Assembly (NCBI GenBank): GCA_016795125.1
Contig: JAEUIG010000126.1
Location: forward strand, 1-8,729
Direction of reading: 5' to 3'
Length of the DNA: 8,729 nucleotides
DNA from: Planctomycetaceae bacterium
GTDB taxonomy: Bacteria; Planctomycetota; Planctomycetia; Planctomycetales; Planctomycetaceae
The notes under the pieces are model-generated. The model had not been told where the DNA came from and made no database searches. It saw only the letters and a list, made by a program, of their open reading frames with translations. The translations under genes were made by a program, and so were the position numbers. The first letter of the stretch is position 1, and every line of letters starts with the position of its first letter. Of the stretch, positions 6,548-8,729 are shown piece after piece.

Positions 6548-6596
6548 AGGCGAGTCCAAGTCTCCGATGCCTGACCCCCGACCTCTGGCCTCTGAC

Positions 6597-8402
6597 ATGA
6601 GCAAGCCCGAGCTGCCCAAGAAGATTGAATCGCTGCCGGCCTCCCCGCCTGCGACCGGAAAGAAGACCGGCTGGGAGCCGCCGTCGCCGCAGAAGGTCCG
6701 CACCAGCGAAACGCGGATGGGCATTCTGCTCGCGTTCTGCCTGCTGGCCGCCATCGGCTTCGTCGCCTACCGCAAGCTCGACGAGAAACGCGATAAGGCC
6801 ACGAACGCCGCCGAATTCGTCGCCGCCGGCGACACTCAAACCGGCAGCGGCGACTCGCCAAGTCAAGAATCCAGCGGCGCTCACGACAAACCACTACCCA
6901 CGCCCTCAGGACCGACGCCCGTCGCGGCCTTGAGCAACTGGGCTGCAGAACGGCAGCAGGAGCCAGCGCCGTCGTCCACGCCCGCCGGCCTGCAGTTCTC
7001 CTCCAGCGATCTCCCGGATCAGTCTGAACCCGGCGCAACGAGCGCCGATGCCCCGACCGAATCCGGGGCTCGGTTCGACTCCTCGACGACCGACAATACG
7101 GCCGTCGCGAGCGATTCGGCCTCCACGTTCGACCCGCTGCCGGGTGACTTCGGTTCCGAGCCTCAACCCGCCGTGCCGCCTCTCGCCGAGGACGAATACA
7201 ACCCGTTCGCCGGCAGCGAGACGGTTGCGGATACGAACGCGCCGGCAGGCGATGCCAATCCGTTTGCCACGGCATCTGACGCCGGCCACGGCCAACAGAC
7301 CTTCTCCGGCGATGCATCGACGCCATCGAACGACGCCGGTTCATCCCTCGGAACCGTCGACCAGGAATTCGCCGCTGCCGACAACGGCCTGACGCAAAGC
7401 GAACCCTCGTTGTCGATGGAGGATGTCACGACGAGCAGCGACGCCGATATCGTGGAACTCCCGGTGATGGACCTGTCGCAGGACGTGGCCGTCTCTGAGT
7501 CCCTGCCGGACCAGCAGTCCGAACCGGGATCGCAGTCAACTGCGGAGAACTCACCCTGGGGCGGCGCACCGGCCGGCGGTCTGGAGACTCCGGTGATCGC
7601 CGACGCCAATCCGCCGGAACTGCTGGAGCCGAACGATCCGCAGGAGATGCCGACCCTCACGCTCGGCCCGTTCGATGCCCCGGCCGAATCGCCCGAATCC
7701 AGGGAGCAGCACACGGAGCAACCGCCCGTCGCTGCGTCGTCGGATTTCGATCCGTTTCCAACGGCGACCGCCACGACCGACGTTCGCCAGCCCGCCGTGG
7801 AACCGGCGCCGGCTGAAGCCGATCCTTTCGGCGCGTCGGAGCCGACGACCGTCACGTCGCGAACCACGACGACTCAGCGCGATCCGTTCACTCCCGCGCG
7901 CGATGTCAGCCAGGCGGTCCGCGAGGACGAAGTCCTGGTGCACGATGTGACCTCCGGCGAGAACTTCTGGAGCATTGCCCAGCAGCACTATGGCGCCGGC
8001 AAGTACTTCAACGCCCTGGCGGCCTACAACCAGTCGCGGATTCCGGACCCGCGCCGTATGCGTCCAGGAATGAAAGTGCTGGTTCCGAGCAAGGACACCC
8101 TTGCGCAGCAGTATCCGCAACTGGTCTCCGGTGACAGCTCGCAGTACGTGCCGACTCCCAACGGGCCGGCCGGATTCTCGCTTGATGCCCAGGGACGGCC
8201 GCAGTTTCGGGTCGCTACAGGGGACACGTTGAGCGACATCGCCGAGAAGCACCTGGGCCGCGCCTCGCGCTGGCGGCAGGTCTACGGCATGAACCGCGAT
8301 CAGTTGCCCGACGAAAACAGCCTCACGACCGGCATGATCCTCCGGCTCCCTTCCGACGCCACACAGGTCCGCATGGACCCGCCCCGCGCTCCCGGCCGAT
8401 AA
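6597..8402 (+). CDS. Membrane-anchored LysM-domain protein with long disordered linker
   Basis: Counting from the ATG at 6597, the product has 601 residues. A Pro/Lys-rich cytoplasmic head (1-40) precedes one membrane helix (about 41-58, MGILLAFCLLAAIGFVAY). A low-complexity linker rich in Ser, Asp, Pro and Ala follows (about 60-445). Two LysM domains end the protein, at about 447-498 (VTSGENFWSIAQQHYG ... MKVLVPS) and 536-586 (FRVATGDTLSDIAEKHLG ... LRLPS). LysM binds N-acetylglucosamine-containing glycans, usually peptidoglycan, so the C-terminus probably faces the periplasm and contacts the wall. An in-frame ATG at 6567 would add ten residues (MPDPRPLASD). I prefer 6597 because the added codons come from a degenerate CTGACC-like stretch, and neither start has a Shine-Dalgarno sequence. 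The linker repeats an Asp/Asn-Pro-Phe motif five times. Its place between rsmH and an FtsL-like gene suggests a division or wall role, by inference only. Confidence 0.85.
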   Translation: MSKPELPKKIESLPASPPATGKKTGWEPPSPQKVRTSETRMGILLAFCLLAAIGFVAYRKLDEKRDKATNAAEFVAAGDTQTGSGDSPSQESSGAHDKPLPTPSGPTPVAALSNWAAERQQEPAPSSTPAGLQFSSSDLPDQSEPGATSADAPTESGARFDSSTTDNTAVASDSASTFDPLPGDFGSEPQPAVPPLAEDEYNPFAGSETVADTNAPAGDANPFATASDAGHGQQTFSGDASTPSNDAGSSLGTVDQEFAAADNGLTQSEPSLSMEDVTTSSDADIVELPVMDLSQDVAVSESLPDQQSEPGSQSTAENSPWGGAPAGGLETPVIADANPPELLEPNDPQEMPTLTLGPFDAPAESPESREQHTEQPPVAASSDFDPFPTATATTDVRQPAVEPAPAEADPFGASEPTTVTSRTTTTQRDPFTPARDVSQAVREDEVLVHDVTSGENFWSIAQQHYGAGKYFNALAAYNQSRIPDPRRMRPGMKVLVPSKDTLAQQYPQLVSGDSSQYVPTPNGPAGFSLDAQGRPQFRVATGDTLSDIAEKHLGRASRWRQVYGMNRDQLPDENSLTTGMILRLPSDATQVRMDPPRAPGR

Positions 8403-8478
8403 AAACTTGAGGCAAATCCGCCGCCAGACCTCCTATCCCGCTTGCGGTTTCGCATCATCCGCCAGGCCAGAACGCCCG

Positions 8479-8727
8479 ATGTTCTTCCGCTTCGGAGCCG
8501 CCGTCGCACTCATCGTCGCCATCTCGCTGCTTGGCATCGCCCTGGAAAAGCGGTCGCTGTCGCTGAAGCGCGCCATCAGCCTGCAGACCTACCGCGCCGC
8601 CCAGCTGGACGAACGCCGCGTGCAGCTGCGTCTCCGCTGCGAACAACTCGGCGCTCCGTCACGCCTCCTCGAAACGCTGCCCTCCGACAACTCCCAGGCC
8701 GCACGCGAACCGCGCTCGCCACGCTAA
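8479..8727 (+). CDS. FtsL-like bitopic protein
   Basis: This 82-residue product has a very short N-terminus and one membrane helix (about 5-22, FGAAVALIVAISLLGIAL). A short heptad-like charged helix follows (about 23-57: KRSLSLKRAISLQTYRAAQL, then DERRVQLRLRCEQLG) and then SRLLETLP. This matches the plan of FtsL, the small divisome protein that forms a coiled coil with FtsB and whose gene normally follows rsmH in the dcw cluster. FtsL diverges too fast for a firm call by eye, so topology and synteny carry the assignment. A TTG at 8407, just after the LysM stop, would add 24 residues without recognisable features. The ATG at 8479 puts the helix at the N-terminus as expected, although no Shine-Dalgarno site is visible. 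The stop is at 8725-8727. A penicillin-binding protein (ftsI) gene would be expected just beyond the window. Confidence 0.65.
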   Translation: MFFRFGAAVALIVAISLLGIALEKRSLSLKRAISLQTYRAAQLDERRVQLRLRCEQLGAPSRLLETLPSDNSQAAREPRSPR

Positions 8728-8729
8728 CC

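Noticed and set aside
6567..6596. ATG at 6567 as the LysM start
   Set aside because: The ten added codons (MPDPRPLASD) come from a degenerate CTGACC-like stretch common in intergenic DNA. The next ATG gives a normal head, though this cannot be settled by eye.
7163..8252. Two overlapping minus-strand frames (7163-7867 and 7551-8252) opposite the LysM gene
   Set aside because: Their compositions are Ser/Gly-rich or Arg/Gly-rich. They are antisense to a low-complexity linker and a clear LysM domain and lack any motif.
8407..8478. TTG start for the FtsL-like gene, adding 24 residues
   Set aside because: The extension has no ribosome site and no recognisable features and would place a long tail before the membrane helix. 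The ATG at 8479 gives the expected FtsL layout.

Overview
The window is GC-rich chromosomal DNA and most likely comes from a planctomycete (Planctomycetota). This is an inference from several things read in the sequence. There is a GC-rich protein set with a short planctomycete-style leucine-rich-repeat protein, and a propeller/oxidoreductase-like hybrid of a type I associate with this phylum. Several genes lack a Shine-Dalgarno sequence. Intergenic spaces carry GTAG-headed palindromic repeats. No rRNA, tRNA, CRISPR array, insertion sequence or transposase gene was found.

Layout. (1) Positions 1-1695 (+) hold the 3' part of a large gene. A beta-propeller-like region is followed by a domain that looks like a divergent Gfo/Idh/MocA-type Rossmann protein. 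(2) Positions 1696-2009 form a convergent intergenic space holding a decayed repeat half-site, a possible weak terminator and a composite palindromic element (1818-1960). (3) pyrH (UMP kinase) lies on the minus strand at 2010-2747, away from its common partners tsf and frr. (4) Positions 2748-2983 are a divergent intergenic space with a second composite palindrome (2863-2965) whose two arms are perfect inverted copies. (5) Positions 2984-5350 (+) form a probable transcription unit: a sodium:solute symporter, an ATGA-overlapping 52-residue single-span membrane peptide, and a membrane-anchored LRR protein. A hairpin at 5439-5458 may be its terminator. (6) Positions 5522-8727 (+) form the start of a remnant division/cell-wall cluster: rsmH (16S rRNA m4C1402 methyltransferase), a membrane-anchored protein with a long disordered linker and two LysM domains, and an 82-residue FtsL-like bitopic protein. 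rsmH followed by ftsL is the classic order of the dcw cluster. Here mraZ is missing upstream and a LysM gene sits between the two.

The points most worth a second look are: two families of hairpins headed by GTAG, as in REP sequences mobilised by RAYT transposases, one pair showing a compensatory base-pair swap; a stop codon lying inside a copy of one such repeat; a His at the place of the UMP-contacting Asp of E. coli PyrH; the rsmH-LysM-ftsL-like arrangement in a phylum known for lacking FtsZ; and a recurrent Asp/Asn-Pro-Phe motif in the LysM protein's disordered linker.
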